A DNA stretch of 64,000 nucleotides from Finegoldia magna ATCC 29328 (GTDB lineage: Bacteria; Bacillota; Clostridia; Tissierellales; Peptoniphilaceae): contig NC_010371.1 of assembly GCF_000010185.1 (NCBI RefSeq), positions 62,001 through 126,000 of the forward strand, given 5' to 3'. This document shows, one piece after another, positions 32,714 through 41,208 of this stretch. Every line of letters begins with the position of its first letter. Position 1 is the stretch's first letter. A program made the position numbers and the translations under genes. The notes beneath the pieces were generated by a model, which did no database searches, was not told where the DNA came from, and was given only the letters and a program-made list of their open reading frames with translations.

Positions 32714-33144
32714 TGTACGGAATTATAGTTAAAAAAGATAACACCATATTACCACCATCATATTATCCCCTTATGCAAGGTAAAATATGCTTTCAAGACG
32801 GTAATATAAAAATATTCTTTGAAGGGGCAATGATGAGAATGATGTTATCTAATCGCCCTCTTTTTGGTATGAACAAAATAAAAGACGATAAAGACGAATA
32901 CAAAATAAGTGTTAACAATATCAATTTAGAGTTTAGAAACATATCGAGCTTATTAAAAGATCGATATATAGGTACTAAATTCGAGAATAACGATATGACT
33001 AAAGATCAGTTCTTGATGAGCTTTACGACTAATCATAAGTATGAAATTATGTATGGATTTGGTATTGGAAATGATGCAAAAAAATTCTTTTTAAGTCAAA
33101 AATACATTGAATTAGCCAAAACATCAATGAGCTGGTATAAGTAA
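32713..33144 (+). CDS. hypothetical protein (143 aa)
   Basis: The ATG overlaps the glucosaminidase stop by one base, so the two are cotranslated. No signal peptide or membrane segment; mixed alpha/beta and Met-rich around residues 40-55. Unknown function within the wall-hydrolase/lipoprotein operon. Confidence 0.55.
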   Translation: MYGIIVKKDNTILPPSYYPLMQGKICFQDGNIKIFFEGAMMRMMLSNRPLFGMNKIKDDKDEYKISVNNINLEFRNISSLLKDRYIGTKFENNDMTKDQFLMSFTTNHKYEIMYGFGIGNDAKKFFLSQKYIELAKTSMSWYK

Positions 33145-33159
33145 TTTTAAGGAGTTTTT

Positions 33160-33819
33160 ATGAAGATTAAAAAAATATTTTTAATAATACTCGCTTTATT
33201 AACACTCTCATCTTGTAACAAAGCTAATACCGATATCTTACAAGAAAAAACTACAAGAAAGCAAAAAGAAATCACAATGAAAGATAAATCACTTGAGGAA
33301 ATAAAAGAAGATGATATTAATAAAATCATTGAAAAACAAGACAAATTACTTAAAAGAACAGATGTTAACAAAGAATTAAAAGGCAAAGACTTAATATTTT
33401 TTAAAAGCGAGAATATTGTCGAATATGTAATAGAAGAATCTAAAAGCAAAGGGCTTCACGATTTAAAAGAGATATCTCACGAAGAAAAGCAAAAAGGAAA
33501 AACTTTTAATAAAAACTTAAATAAGTTTATGGAAAGTTTTAATAATGTTAAATTAAAAAAACAAGAAAATATATTTTCTGATTTAGAATTAAAAGACAAG
33601 GTAAACAAAGATAAAAAGTACATTTTTTTCAGCTTTTATGTAATTGAAAAGTCAATAGCTTATCAAATAGAACTAGGAATTGACGAAAACGACAATATAA
33701 TCTATAAAGTTAATAATCAAAAAAGACCATCAGCTATGCTCGGTGAAAGCGGGGTCTTCACAGCTAAAAAAAACACTTATTCAAATATGTTAAAAATATT
33801 AGGAGGAAAAAATGAATAA
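33160..33819 (+). CDS. lipoprotein (219 aa)
   Basis: Signal peptide with lipobox LSSC (Cys about residue 19). The rest is Lys/Glu rich with a beta-looking C-terminal half. ATG behind AAGGAG, 15 bases after the previous gene; it overlaps the next lipoprotein gene by eight bases. No family recognised. Confidence 0.75.
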   Translation: MKIKKIFLIILALLTLSSCNKANTDILQEKTTRKQKEITMKDKSLEEIKEDDINKIIEKQDKLLKRTDVNKELKGKDLIFFKSENIVEYVIEESKSKGLHDLKEISHEEKQKGKTFNKNLNKFMESFNNVKLKKQENIFSDLELKDKVNKDKKYIFFSFYVIEKSIAYQIELGIDENDNIIYKVNNQKRPSAMLGESGVFTAKKNTYSNMLKILGGKNE

Positions 33820-34528
33820 AAAAATAGCCTTATTACTAACATTTTTCTTAATTCTACTTCTCCCCTCTTGCAAAACAGCTAAAGATAAATTTAAAAATGT
33901 ATCTCCAGAACAAGCCCTAACAAATGCTATAAACGACTGGAACACAAGTAATAGCTTAAATGCCAACTTTGAAAACCCATCTACTATGACTGATTACTTT
34001 AACAAATACTATTCCTTTGCTAATCAATCTCTGTATTCCCCATTAAGATGTGTTAAATTCAATATTAAAGACGAGAAGGATAATAGATTTGACTATAAAA
34101 ATCCTCCCGATGTTTATGTAATGCATGTAGATTTTATTAGCTACAATGCCTATGCTAATTATTACAACTATCTAAAAGATAAAGTATCATTAGGACAAGA
34201 AATCGCTGAAAAAAACTTAGAAAAAAACTTGTTTAAAGACCAACCACAAGAAAACAGCGAAAATCGTCTTAAAGACGAAGAAAAAGAAAAGAAATTTGTA
34301 GCCGATGAAAAAGACTGTGTAGTTTTTGAAAATGTCGCTATTAAGTTTCTAAGAAACCCTAACGGTGATTATGTAATATCTTGTGGAGAATTTCAAATTG
34401 AAGATTATACCGCTATCTTTAACGGCGACAATACCAACATTGAATTGTTCAATGTTCTATCTGGAAACTCTCTAAATGCCTATATAGACTTCCAAAAAGA
34501 AATTGTAAAAAAGAGTGGAATCAATTAA
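33812..34528 (+). CDS. lipoprotein (238 aa)
   Basis: Lipobox LPSC (Cys about residue 20) after a hydrophobic signal. The mature part contains conserved-looking aromatic stretches (YFNKYYSFANQSLY; YNAYANYYNYL) and a C-terminal DYVISCGEFQIEDYTAIF segment. ATG behind GGAGG, overlapping the previous gene. A strong terminator spans its stop. No family recognised. Confidence 0.75.
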   Translation: MNKKIALLLTFFLILLLPSCKTAKDKFKNVSPEQALTNAINDWNTSNSLNANFENPSTMTDYFNKYYSFANQSLYSPLRCVKFNIKDEKDNRFDYKNPPDVYVMHVDFISYNAYANYYNYLKDKVSLGQEIAEKNLEKNLFKDQPQENSENRLKDEEKEKKFVADEKDCVVFENVAIKFLRNPNGDYVISCGEFQIEDYTAIFNGDNTNIELFNVLSGNSLNAYIDFQKEIVKKSGIN

Positions 34529-34543
34529 GACCCCACTCTTTTT
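34507..34543 (+). terminator. terminator of the glucosaminidase-lipoprotein operon
   Basis: AAAAAGAGTGG pairs with CCACTCTTTTTT; the stop codon lies in the loop. Confidence 0.85.
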
Positions 34544-34614
34544 TATTGTATAGGTTTAAACTACTTTTACTACTATTATAATTATTTTTGGTTATTATGT
34601 CTACCTACTATTTA

Positions 34615-36144
34615 CTATTTACGTTTTTTAAGTGAAATAAAAGCACCCGCAACGCTTGTTAAAGCAGCTGCTGCTAATGTTACAACTTCAGCTTCACTAC
34701 CTGCTTTAGGCAATCTAGTTTTTCTGTTTTGCACTTTTACATTCTTATTAGCTTTCTTAGGATTATTAGCTTTTTGTTCCTTACCAGCTTTTTGATCCTT
34801 ACCAGCCTTTTTATCATCTTTCTTTTCGCCCTTTTTCATTTGAGCTTTTAATTTATCTAATTGTTTAGAAAGTTCTTCTTTTTCTTTCTTAACCTTTTCT
34901 AATTCTTCTTTTTGTTTTGTAGAATTTTCTAAAGCTTTTTCAAGATTTTTAATTTTTTCTACAACATTTTCTTTAGCTTTTTCTTCTTCTTTTTCTTTCT
35001 TATCAGCTTCTTTTTCACCAGCTTTTTTATCTTCAATCTTTAGTACATAGTAGTATCTTCCATCTGCACCTTGGCTAATAGAATATGAGTTATTTATTTT
35101 ATCATTTTCTAAAGCTTTCTTAGCTGCTGCTTCAGCTTCTTCATATGTTGCATATCCATCTTGTACTTCTGAATCTTTTTTATCAGCTTGTGCCTTTTCA
35201 TCTTCGGCGATTTTCTTAGTCCAGTAATCAGCTACTGCCTTTTCATAATCTTGTTCAGCTTTAACCCATTTATTGTATTCTTCTTTTGAAGCTTCTTCTA
35301 ATGCTTTTTCACCAGCTTTTTTATCAGCTTGTGCTTTTTCATCTTCCGCAATCTTCTTAGTCCAGTAATCAGCTACTGCTTTTTCATAGTCTTGTTCAGC
35401 TTTAACCCATTTGTTGTATTCTTCTTTTGAAGCTTCTTCTAATGCTTTATCAACATCTTTTGAAGAATTTTTATGAGATTTAATTAATTCTTCTTTTAAA
35501 GCCTTAACACCTTCTACAGTCTTTCCAGCGTTGATTCTGTCAACGAAGAACTTAGAAGTAATACCATTTGCTTTTAATTCTGCAATTGCTTGTTCTTTAG
35601 CTTTCTTTAATTCTTCTTGTTTGAAAAGCTTGTTGTATTCTTTTTCAGCCTTGTCTAAGTATTCTTTTTCAGAATTCTTGTTATTGTTTTCTTTAGATTC
35701 TTTTTCTAAAGCTTTTTGTGGATCTTGCTTATGAGCTTTAATTAACTCAGCCTTTAATGATTTAACACCTTCTACAGTCTTCGCAGATTCAATTTTATCT
35801 AAGAACAACTTAGATGTAATTCCGTTAGCTTTCAAATCAGCGATTGCTTGTTTTTTAGCTTCTTCTAAAGCTTTAGAATCTTTTTTAACATCTTTTTTAG
35901 ATTCTTTTTCCTTAGCTTCTTTTTCTTTTTCAGCTTTTTCTTTAGCTTCTTTTTCAGCCTTTTCTTCTTCGGCGAATTTCTTAGTCCAGTAATCAGCTAC
36001 TGCATCATCATAAGATTTTTCAACTGCACCTGGATCTCCTACTTCACCTAAGTAATCATCAGCAAATGTGTTGATTGGTGCTAACAAAGTAGCAGCTAAC
36101 GTAATTCCTGACATTACCTTCCACAACTTTTTACTATTTTTCAT
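34615..36144 (-). CDS. GA-module albumin-binding-like surface protein, LPKAG anchored
   Basis: Signal peptide 1-28. Two GA (albumin-binding three-helix) modules at about 93-139 and 179-225, for example KKQAIADLKANGITSKLF then KTVEGVKSLKAELIKAHK, the signature of Finegoldia protein PAB and streptococcal protein G. Two copies of a 44-residue EEYNKWVKAEQDYEKAVADYW repeat follow, a small domain (YATYEEAEAAAKKALEND...GRYYYVLK), a Lys/Glu coiled coil, and sorting signal LPKAG with membrane anchor and RK tail. Albumin binding is inferred from the module. The start codon lacks a close ribosome binding site; AAAGGAGGAG lies about 45 bases upstream. Promoter motif f is at 36274. Confidence 0.88.
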   Translation of the reverse strand: MKNSKKLWKVMSGITLAATLLAPINTFADDYLGEVGDPGAVEKSYDDAVADYWTKKFAEEEKAEKEAKEKAEKEKEAKEKESKKDVKKDSKALEEAKKQAIADLKANGITSKLFLDKIESAKTVEGVKSLKAELIKAHKQDPQKALEKESKENNNKNSEKEYLDKAEKEYNKLFKQEELKKAKEQAIAELKANGITSKFFVDRINAGKTVEGVKALKEELIKSHKNSSKDVDKALEEASKEEYNKWVKAEQDYEKAVADYWTKKIAEDEKAQADKKAGEKALEEASKEEYNKWVKAEQDYEKAVADYWTKKIAEDEKAQADKKDSEVQDGYATYEEAEAAAKKALENDKINNSYSISQGADGRYYYVLKIEDKKAGEKEADKKEKEEEKAKENVVEKIKNLEKALENSTKQKEELEKVKKEKEELSKQLDKLKAQMKKGEKKDDKKAGKDQKAGKEQKANNPKKANKNVKVQNRKTRLPKAGSEAEVVTLAAAALTSVAGAFISLKKRK

Positions 36145-36273
36145 GTTTCTTTGACAATGGAAACCCTATTATAGGTTGGAATTTGTCTCCTCCTTTTTAA
36201 AAATTTGCATAAAATTTATGCTTTTAAAATCAAATTCGTTTCCAAGCAATTTTATTGCTATTCCAGTACGCTA

Positions 36274-36286
36274 TTGTTATACCCAC
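36274..36286 (-). promoter_or_regulatory. shared promoter-like motif, copy f
   Basis: Minus strand GTGGGTATAACAA with TTTTTCCAAA beginning 24 bases before GGG. Upstream of the GA-module surface protein. Confidence 0.65.
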
Positions 36287-36403
36287 GAATTAGGTATATT
36301 TGGAAAAATTTGAAACATTTTTTCATATTTTTCACTTACATCTTTAAAATATCGTGATTTATAAAGACACAACAACGATTAATTCTATAAAATGTACCAA
36401 TTT

Positions 36404-36655
36404 ATGAACCTCTCCACCTATAGCAAGCTATAGAGTGGAGTTTCTTTGTTTGTAGAAAACAAAACTACAGTTTTTTAATAAGCTCCAACAACTTGATAAT
36501 ACAAGTTGTCTTTCCTATAAGGATGGTTCACTGCACCCTCTATCCATTTAACTGGATTACATTTAAGCATATAACTCAGATGTTGTTAATTTAATTGTTT
36601 AAATATGCCAATTCACCTCCACCTATAGCAAGCTATAGAATGGAGTACTCTTGGC
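36404..36655 (-). mobile_element. nonautonomous IS605 derivative (PATE/MITE-like) keeping omega-RNA region
   Basis: Read on the minus strand it is the left end of the IS at 14676 (GCCAAGAGTACTCC, hairpin, GGTGAATTGGCATATTT), joined directly to the last roughly 40 bases of tnpB (ATATGCTTAAATGT) and then the full right end through GGAGAGGTTCAT. tnpA and nearly all of tnpB are gone. Both terminal hairpins are intact, so it could be moved in trans by the TnpA at 14730. Confidence 0.85.
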
Positions 36656-36716
36656 TAATAATAGAAAATAGAAGCTAGAAAGATTTAGCCTCTATTTAGC
36701 CTCTATTTTCCTAATA

Positions 36717-39700
36717 TTATTTTCTACGTTTTTTAGATAAGCTTATACCTCCTATTGTAGCTAATGCCCCGACAGCTAACGTCAATATTTCCGAGTTTAC
36801 TCCTGCTTTTGGCAAATGTGAAACTTTCTTTGGTTCATGACTATTATCTTTTTCATCATTTTTATTAGTCTTTTTAGCTATATCCTCTATCTTTGTAGCT
36901 GGAATTGTCTTCTTGGCTATATCTTCTATCTTTGTAGCTGGAATTGTCTTTTTAGCTACATCTTCAATAGTTCCTATCTTTGTAGATTTATGAGTTGTAA
37001 CTTTAGGATTTACAAGCTTGCCTGTTTCTTTTTCCACTTCATAGATTGTTGTAGTTGTTGTTGTAATGCCATCTTTAGTTTCAACTTCAACTTTTTTATT
37101 ACCTACTTTAGTTAATCCATCAACTTTATCTTTGATTACTTTTTTAGTCACTACATCCTTTTTGCCTGATTGAGATACAGTAGTTATTTCTTTTTCGCCA
37201 TCAACAGCCTTTTTAACTTCTTTTTGTTTTCCAAACTCTAATATTTCATCAGCTTCATAAGAAACTTTAGCTTTAATTGTTTCTTTAGTAGTCTTTGTTG
37301 TTTTAGCTACATCTTCAATAGTTCCTATCTTTGTAGATTTATTAGTTGTAACCTTAGGATTTACAAGCTTACCAGTTTCTTTATCTACTTCGTAGATTGT
37401 TGTAGTTGTTGTTGTAACACCATCTTTAGTTTCAACTTCAACTTTCTTATTACCTACCTTTGTTACACCGTCAATAGCCTTTCTAGTTTCTTTTTCTGTT
37501 ACTATATCCTTTTTGCCTGCTTGAGATACAGTAGTTATTTCTTTTTCACCATCAACAGGCTTTTTAACTTCTTTTTGTTTTCCAAACTCTAATGTTCCAT
37601 CAGCTTCATATTGAACCTTAGCCTTGATTATTCCTTTAGTAGTCTTTGTTGTTTTAGCTACATCTTCAATAGTTCCTATCTTTGTAGATTTATGAGTTGT
37701 AACTTTAGGATTTACAAGCTTGCCTGTTTCTTTTTCCACTTCATAGATTGTTGTAGTTGTTGTTGTAATGCCATCTTTTGTTTCAACTTCAACTTTCTTA
37801 TTACCTACCTTTGTTACACCGTCAATAGCCTTTTTAGTTTCTTTTTCAGTCACTACATCCTTTTTGCCTGATTGAGATACAGTAGTTATTTCTTTTTCAC
37901 CATCAACAGGCTTTTTAACTTCTTTTTGTTTTCCAAACTCTAATGTTCCATCAGCTTCATATTGAACCTTAGCCTTGATTATTCCTTTAGTAGTCTTTGT
38001 TGTTTTAGCTACATCTTCAATAGTTCCTATCTTTGTAGATTTATGAGTTGTAACTTTAGGATTTACAAGCTTGCCTGTTTCTTTTTCCACTTCATAGATT
38101 GTTGTAGTTGTTGTTGTAACACCATCTTTAGTTTCAACTTCAACTTTCTTATTACCTACCTTTGTTACGCCATCAACTTTATCCTTGATTACTTTTTCAG
38201 TCACTACATCCTTTTTGCCTGATTGAGATACAGTAGTTATTTCTTTTTCGCCGTCAACAGCCTTTTTAACTTCTTGTTTCTTTCCAAATTCTAATGTTTT
38301 ATCAGCTTCATATTCAACCTTAGCCTTGATTATTTCTTTAGTAGTCTTTGTTGTTTTCGCTATGTCTTCAATCTCTGTTGCAGGAATTACCTTTTTAGTA
38401 CCTACTTCAGTAATTTCTTTAACTGGTTTGACAACAACTTTTTCAGAAATTTTCTCTCTCTTTGTTTCTTTACCGTTTTCGTAAGTTACTTTATAAATAA
38501 TTTCTTTAGTGCCATTAACACCTTTTTGAACTACTTTAGTTTCACCCTTTTTGAGCTTAGGATTTTGTTTAGTTTCTGTAGTATATTTAATAATTTCTGT
38601 TTTCTTTTCTTCTTTAGTTTCTTTTTTAACCTCTGTCGAAGAACCTGTATTATCCTTTGAATTTATTGCTATATTCGTAATACTAGTGCTATAATATTCC
38701 CAAAAAGCACTATCATTAGCTATGAGTTCACCACTTGAAACCCCACCATCATGTTTATTAAAATCTATTGACTTTTTATAAGATAAATTACTTAAACGAT
38801 AAATATATTTTTTACCAACAGGTATAGAATTTTCTACTTCAACAACTATCTTAGACGGTTCACCATATTTACCTTGAATTACATCAATAACTTTTAATGA
38901 ACCGCTTGAATCAGATTTAGAATAATCAACACTATATGGATTGTTCGAATTATAATCTTTTTCATAAATAGAAGAACTTGAAGAAGATATAGTATCACCT
39001 TTTTTTATTAAAGATATGTCGAAACCATTATCAATTTCTAAAGTAAATTTTTCTCCTTTCAAGTCATCTTTCTTTAAACCACCTTTTTCTCCACCATTAC
39101 TTAAAGATAAAGATAGATACGATTTATAAAAACCATTAGAATCTTTATCATTATAAGTATAGGTGTTCCCAAACGGATACACCAACGTAGCTTGAGCATT
39201 AAAAATATTGGTTGAGACTTCTTTTTGACCATCAATCAAAAACTTATAAGAATAATTAAAGGTTCTACTATCAGGATCATAATCTGATATAGAATAACGT
39301 AAACCCGGACTAATTTCACAATTTATGTGCAACTTGACATCATTTCTATCAACTATCTTGTCGGTAAAAACAACCTTAAGTATTCTAGGAACATTAGTGT
39401 CAGTACTATAACTTGAGTCAGTTTTAGACCTTACTATATTTTCTGTACGACTTGTAACATAACCAATTTTGACACCATCTTGAACAATATCAAAACTTGT
39501 ACGTAAAAGAGTAGAGCCTAAAACTTTTATTTCAATATAATCCCCTGCTTTATAGGGTTTGTTGGATTTAGAAATTAATTCAAAAGATATTTTAGAATAT
39601 GGATTATAAGGGTTTCTGTCTGTTGAAGATATTTTAAAATTCTTAATTAAAAAATTACTACTTACATCGCTACCAGTAGCTTTAACTGGTACTCTTTCAA

Positions 39701-39836
39701 TATTATCACTAATTTCCAAACCTACATTAGGTGCTAAATCATCATTTGCTATTTCAGCGAATGATGGACTTGTCATCAGTATTGTTCCCAATATGAATGA
39801 TGTAGACAATACTTTCAACATTTTTTTGTTTTTCAT
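36717..39836 (-). CDS. G5/repeat surface adhesin, LPKAG anchored (1039 aa)
   Basis: Signal peptide 1-27. The N-terminal region to about residue 400 is beta-rich, like an Ig-fold ligand-binding adhesin region. A G5-type domain follows near 405-480 (TEIIKYTTETKQNPKLKKGE; VVKPVKEITEVGTKKVIPAT). Four repeats of about 117 residues (TTVSQSGKKDVVTEKE; KVGNKKVEVETKDG; ETGKLVNPKVTTHKSTKIGT) span about 482-962, then short IPATKIEDIAKK repeats and LPKAG (about 1008) with membrane anchor. ATG behind AGGAGG. Wall-anchored adhesin; ligand unknown. Confidence 0.85.
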   Translation of the reverse strand: MKNKKMLKVLSTSFILGTILMTSPSFAEIANDDLAPNVGLEISDNIERVPVKATGSDVSSNFLIKNFKISSTDRNPYNPYSKISFELISKSNKPYKAGDYIEIKVLGSTLLRTSFDIVQDGVKIGYVTSRTENIVRSKTDSSYSTDTNVPRILKVVFTDKIVDRNDVKLHINCEISPGLRYSISDYDPDSRTFNYSYKFLIDGQKEVSTNIFNAQATLVYPFGNTYTYNDKDSNGFYKSYLSLSLSNGGEKGGLKKDDLKGEKFTLEIDNGFDISLIKKGDTISSSSSSIYEKDYNSNNPYSVDYSKSDSSGSLKVIDVIQGKYGEPSKIVVEVENSIPVGKKYIYRLSNLSYKKSIDFNKHDGGVSSGELIANDSAFWEYYSTSITNIAINSKDNTGSSTEVKKETKEEKKTEIIKYTTETKQNPKLKKGETKVVQKGVNGTKEIIYKVTYENGKETKREKISEKVVVKPVKEITEVGTKKVIPATEIEDIAKTTKTTKEIIKAKVEYEADKTLEFGKKQEVKKAVDGEKEITTVSQSGKKDVVTEKVIKDKVDGVTKVGNKKVEVETKDGVTTTTTTIYEVEKETGKLVNPKVTTHKSTKIGTIEDVAKTTKTTKGIIKAKVQYEADGTLEFGKQKEVKKPVDGEKEITTVSQSGKKDVVTEKETKKAIDGVTKVGNKKVEVETKDGITTTTTTIYEVEKETGKLVNPKVTTHKSTKIGTIEDVAKTTKTTKGIIKAKVQYEADGTLEFGKQKEVKKPVDGEKEITTVSQAGKKDIVTEKETRKAIDGVTKVGNKKVEVETKDGVTTTTTTIYEVDKETGKLVNPKVTTNKSTKIGTIEDVAKTTKTTKETIKAKVSYEADEILEFGKQKEVKKAVDGEKEITTVSQSGKKDVVTKKVIKDKVDGLTKVGNKKVEVETKDGITTTTTTIYEVEKETGKLVNPKVTTHKSTKIGTIEDVAKKTIPATKIEDIAKKTIPATKIEDIAKKTNKNDEKDNSHEPKKVSHLPKAGVNSEILTLAVGALATIGGISLSKKRRK
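36950..38390 (-). repeat. four 351-bp near-identical tandem repeats
   Basis: The coding repeats of the adhesin recur with a 351-base period (for example near 37611 and 37962) at very high identity, so homologous recombination could change copy number. Two 36-base repeats (IPATKIEDIAKK codons) follow at the distal side. Confidence 0.8.
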
Positions 39837-39870
39837 TAAAAACCTCCTAAAGTTTTTTTAATTTTCTCTG

Positions 39871-39925
39871 ACTACCCCCCCCACAATCAATATCGTGGGT
39901 TTTTTGACATTATTGTTATACCCAC
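39871..39925 (-). promoter_or_regulatory. shared promoter motif copy g with leader hairpin and G8 tract
   Basis: Minus strand GTGGGTATAACAA at 39913-39925, with TTTTTACAAA beginning 24 bases before GGG. The transcript would begin with hairpin CCCACgatattgattGTGGG (39886-39899) followed by eight G (39875-39882) before AGGAGG. The homopolymer may vary in length. Confidence 0.6.
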
Positions 39926-39993
39926 GAATAAGGCGTATTTGTAAAAATTTGATTTTTTCGCAATGATAACATAATCAAGCCTAATTTCCGAAA

Positions 39994-40035
39994 GAAAAAA
40001 TAAGGGCTAGGTATAAACCCAACCCTTATTTTCTT
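39994..40035 (-). terminator. terminator of the pilus operon
   Basis: Minus strand AAAATAAGGGTtgggtttatacctaGCCCTTATTTTTTC, overlapping the stop codon of the last sortase gene. Confidence 0.8.
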
Positions 40036-40667
40036 TTATAGACTTTATCTAATGTTGCCCTTACAACTATTCTGTTTTTGGGATAAAAATGATTAACGTC
40101 ATCGCAAGTGTACAAAGTAATCAGCCTTTCATTTGTGTTTTCGTTAATTAGCTTTGTATCGTTTTTATTTACTCTTTTAACAAAATTTACCTTATACAAG
40201 TACACATTGTCATTATCACTAACCTTAATAACGTCGCCTCGTTTTAAGTAGCGTAATGATGTAAACAAAAACTTTTTATTATATCTGCTGCAATGACCGG
40301 CAAGTATATAATTACCAACCTCACCCATTCTAACCTCATTCCTAGGAAGTTGTTCGCAAGCACCCTTCATTAAATTAGCATTATTTAAGCCTTCATAGAT
40401 TTTAAGGTTTAGACCTATTTGATCTATTACTAGTTTTCCTTTAGGCATAGCTAAGTTCATTTCATCTTTGTATTTTAAGATTGTTCTTGCTGACAACATT
40501 TCAACATTGTCTTCATTATAATCGGGTATTAATCCTATTTCAGAGTTTTCTTTGTAAGATGTATTATATAGTATTATTTTCTCCATTAATTCGTCAGATT
40601 TAAAATAGAGAATGGCAGAAAACAAGATAAGCATAATACCCAACATTATAACCAACTTATTTTTCAT
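40026..40667 (-). CDS. sortase (third of the cluster)
   Basis: Membrane transpeptidase that anchors surface proteins. N-terminal transmembrane segment (about 5-22). Catalytic His in LAGHCSRY (about 125), Cys in TLYTCDDV (about 187), Arg in KNRIVVRATL (about 203). It lacks the C-terminal membrane segment of class C pilus sortases, so it may be a housekeeping-type enzyme attaching the pilus base or the LPKAG proteins. The ATG at 40667 overlaps the upstream gene. Confidence 0.85.
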   Translation of the reverse strand: MKNKLVIMLGIMLILFSAILYFKSDELMEKIILYNTSYKENSEIGLIPDYNEDNVEMLSARTILKYKDEMNLAMPKGKLVIDQIGLNLKIYEGLNNANLMKGACEQLPRNEVRMGEVGNYILAGHCSRYNKKFLFTSLRYLKRGDVIKVSDNDNVYLYKVNFVKRVNKNDTKLINENTNERLITLYTCDDVNHFYPKNRIVVRATLDKVYKRK

Positions 40668-41208
40668 ATCTAAATTTTCTTTTTCCAAACACTAAAGGTG
40701 TAATTACCATACCCATACCTAATACTAGAGGTATAATAAAACCAAAATTACTAATATTTGTTTTTGCGTATTTGTTTGTCTTTTTAGTGTTTGTAGTTTT
40801 TTCTTGAACTTGATTTATTTTATTATTATCTTTAGGTGTTTTCTTATTTGTTTTATTTTCCTTAACTATTGCAATATGTTTTGGAAAATATTTTACAGTT
40901 TTTGGTGTTTTATCGTCTACTGTAAACAAAAAATCTTTAGATTTAATAAAACCATTTGCTGTTGCTTTTTCCTTAATGACATATTCGCCTTTTTCTAATT
41001 TCACTGTTTCTTTCGACTTGTTTTTCATGTCAATTACAGATTTTCTATCTTTTGTTTGATTAGATATTTCGTACTCAAAACCTTTAATTGGGTTTTTCTG
41101 TGAATCTATATTTTCTATCACGAAGTTTATTGAATCATCTGTATTTTTAAAGCTAGAAAAAGATAAGCACATAATTAAGCATAGAAATAATATTTTAATT
41201 TTTTTCAT
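40657..41208 (-). CDS. small exported prealbumin-like ancillary protein (183 aa)
   Basis: ATG at 41208 behind AAAGGAG. Signal-like N-terminus (1-20), then a SpaA/CnaB-like beta domain (about 25-105: NFVIENIDSQKNPIKGFEYE; KLEKGEYVIKEKATANGF), a Lys/Thr/Asn spacer, and a C-terminal membrane segment with RKFRYEK tail. No LPXTG-like pentapeptide precedes the membrane segment, so it is probably membrane-anchored rather than wall-linked, perhaps at the pilus base. It overlaps both neighbouring sortase genes. Confidence 0.65.
   Translation of the reverse strand: MKKIKILFLCLIMCLSFSSFKNTDDSINFVIENIDSQKNPIKGFEYEISNQTKDRKSVIDMKNKSKETVKLEKGEYVIKEKATANGFIKSKDFLFTVDDKTPKTVKYFPKHIAIVKENKTNKKTPKDNNKINQVQEKTTNTKKTNKYAKTNISNFGFIIPLVLGMGMVITPLVFGKRKFRYEK

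Larger units (their letters stand above)
36145..36716. other. intergenic region: promoter f, GGTACA box, IS605 derivative
   Basis: Between the two surface-protein genes. Contains the long leader of the GA-module gene with an oddly distant AAAGGAGGAG, promoter motif f (36274-36286), a GGTACA box (36393-36398) and a 252-base internally deleted IS605 derivative (36404-36655). Confidence 0.7.

Noticed and set aside
36837-38222. Plus-strand Cys/Phe-rich repeated frames opposite the adhesin repeats
   Set aside because: Shadow translation of the 351-bp repeats of the minus-strand gene.
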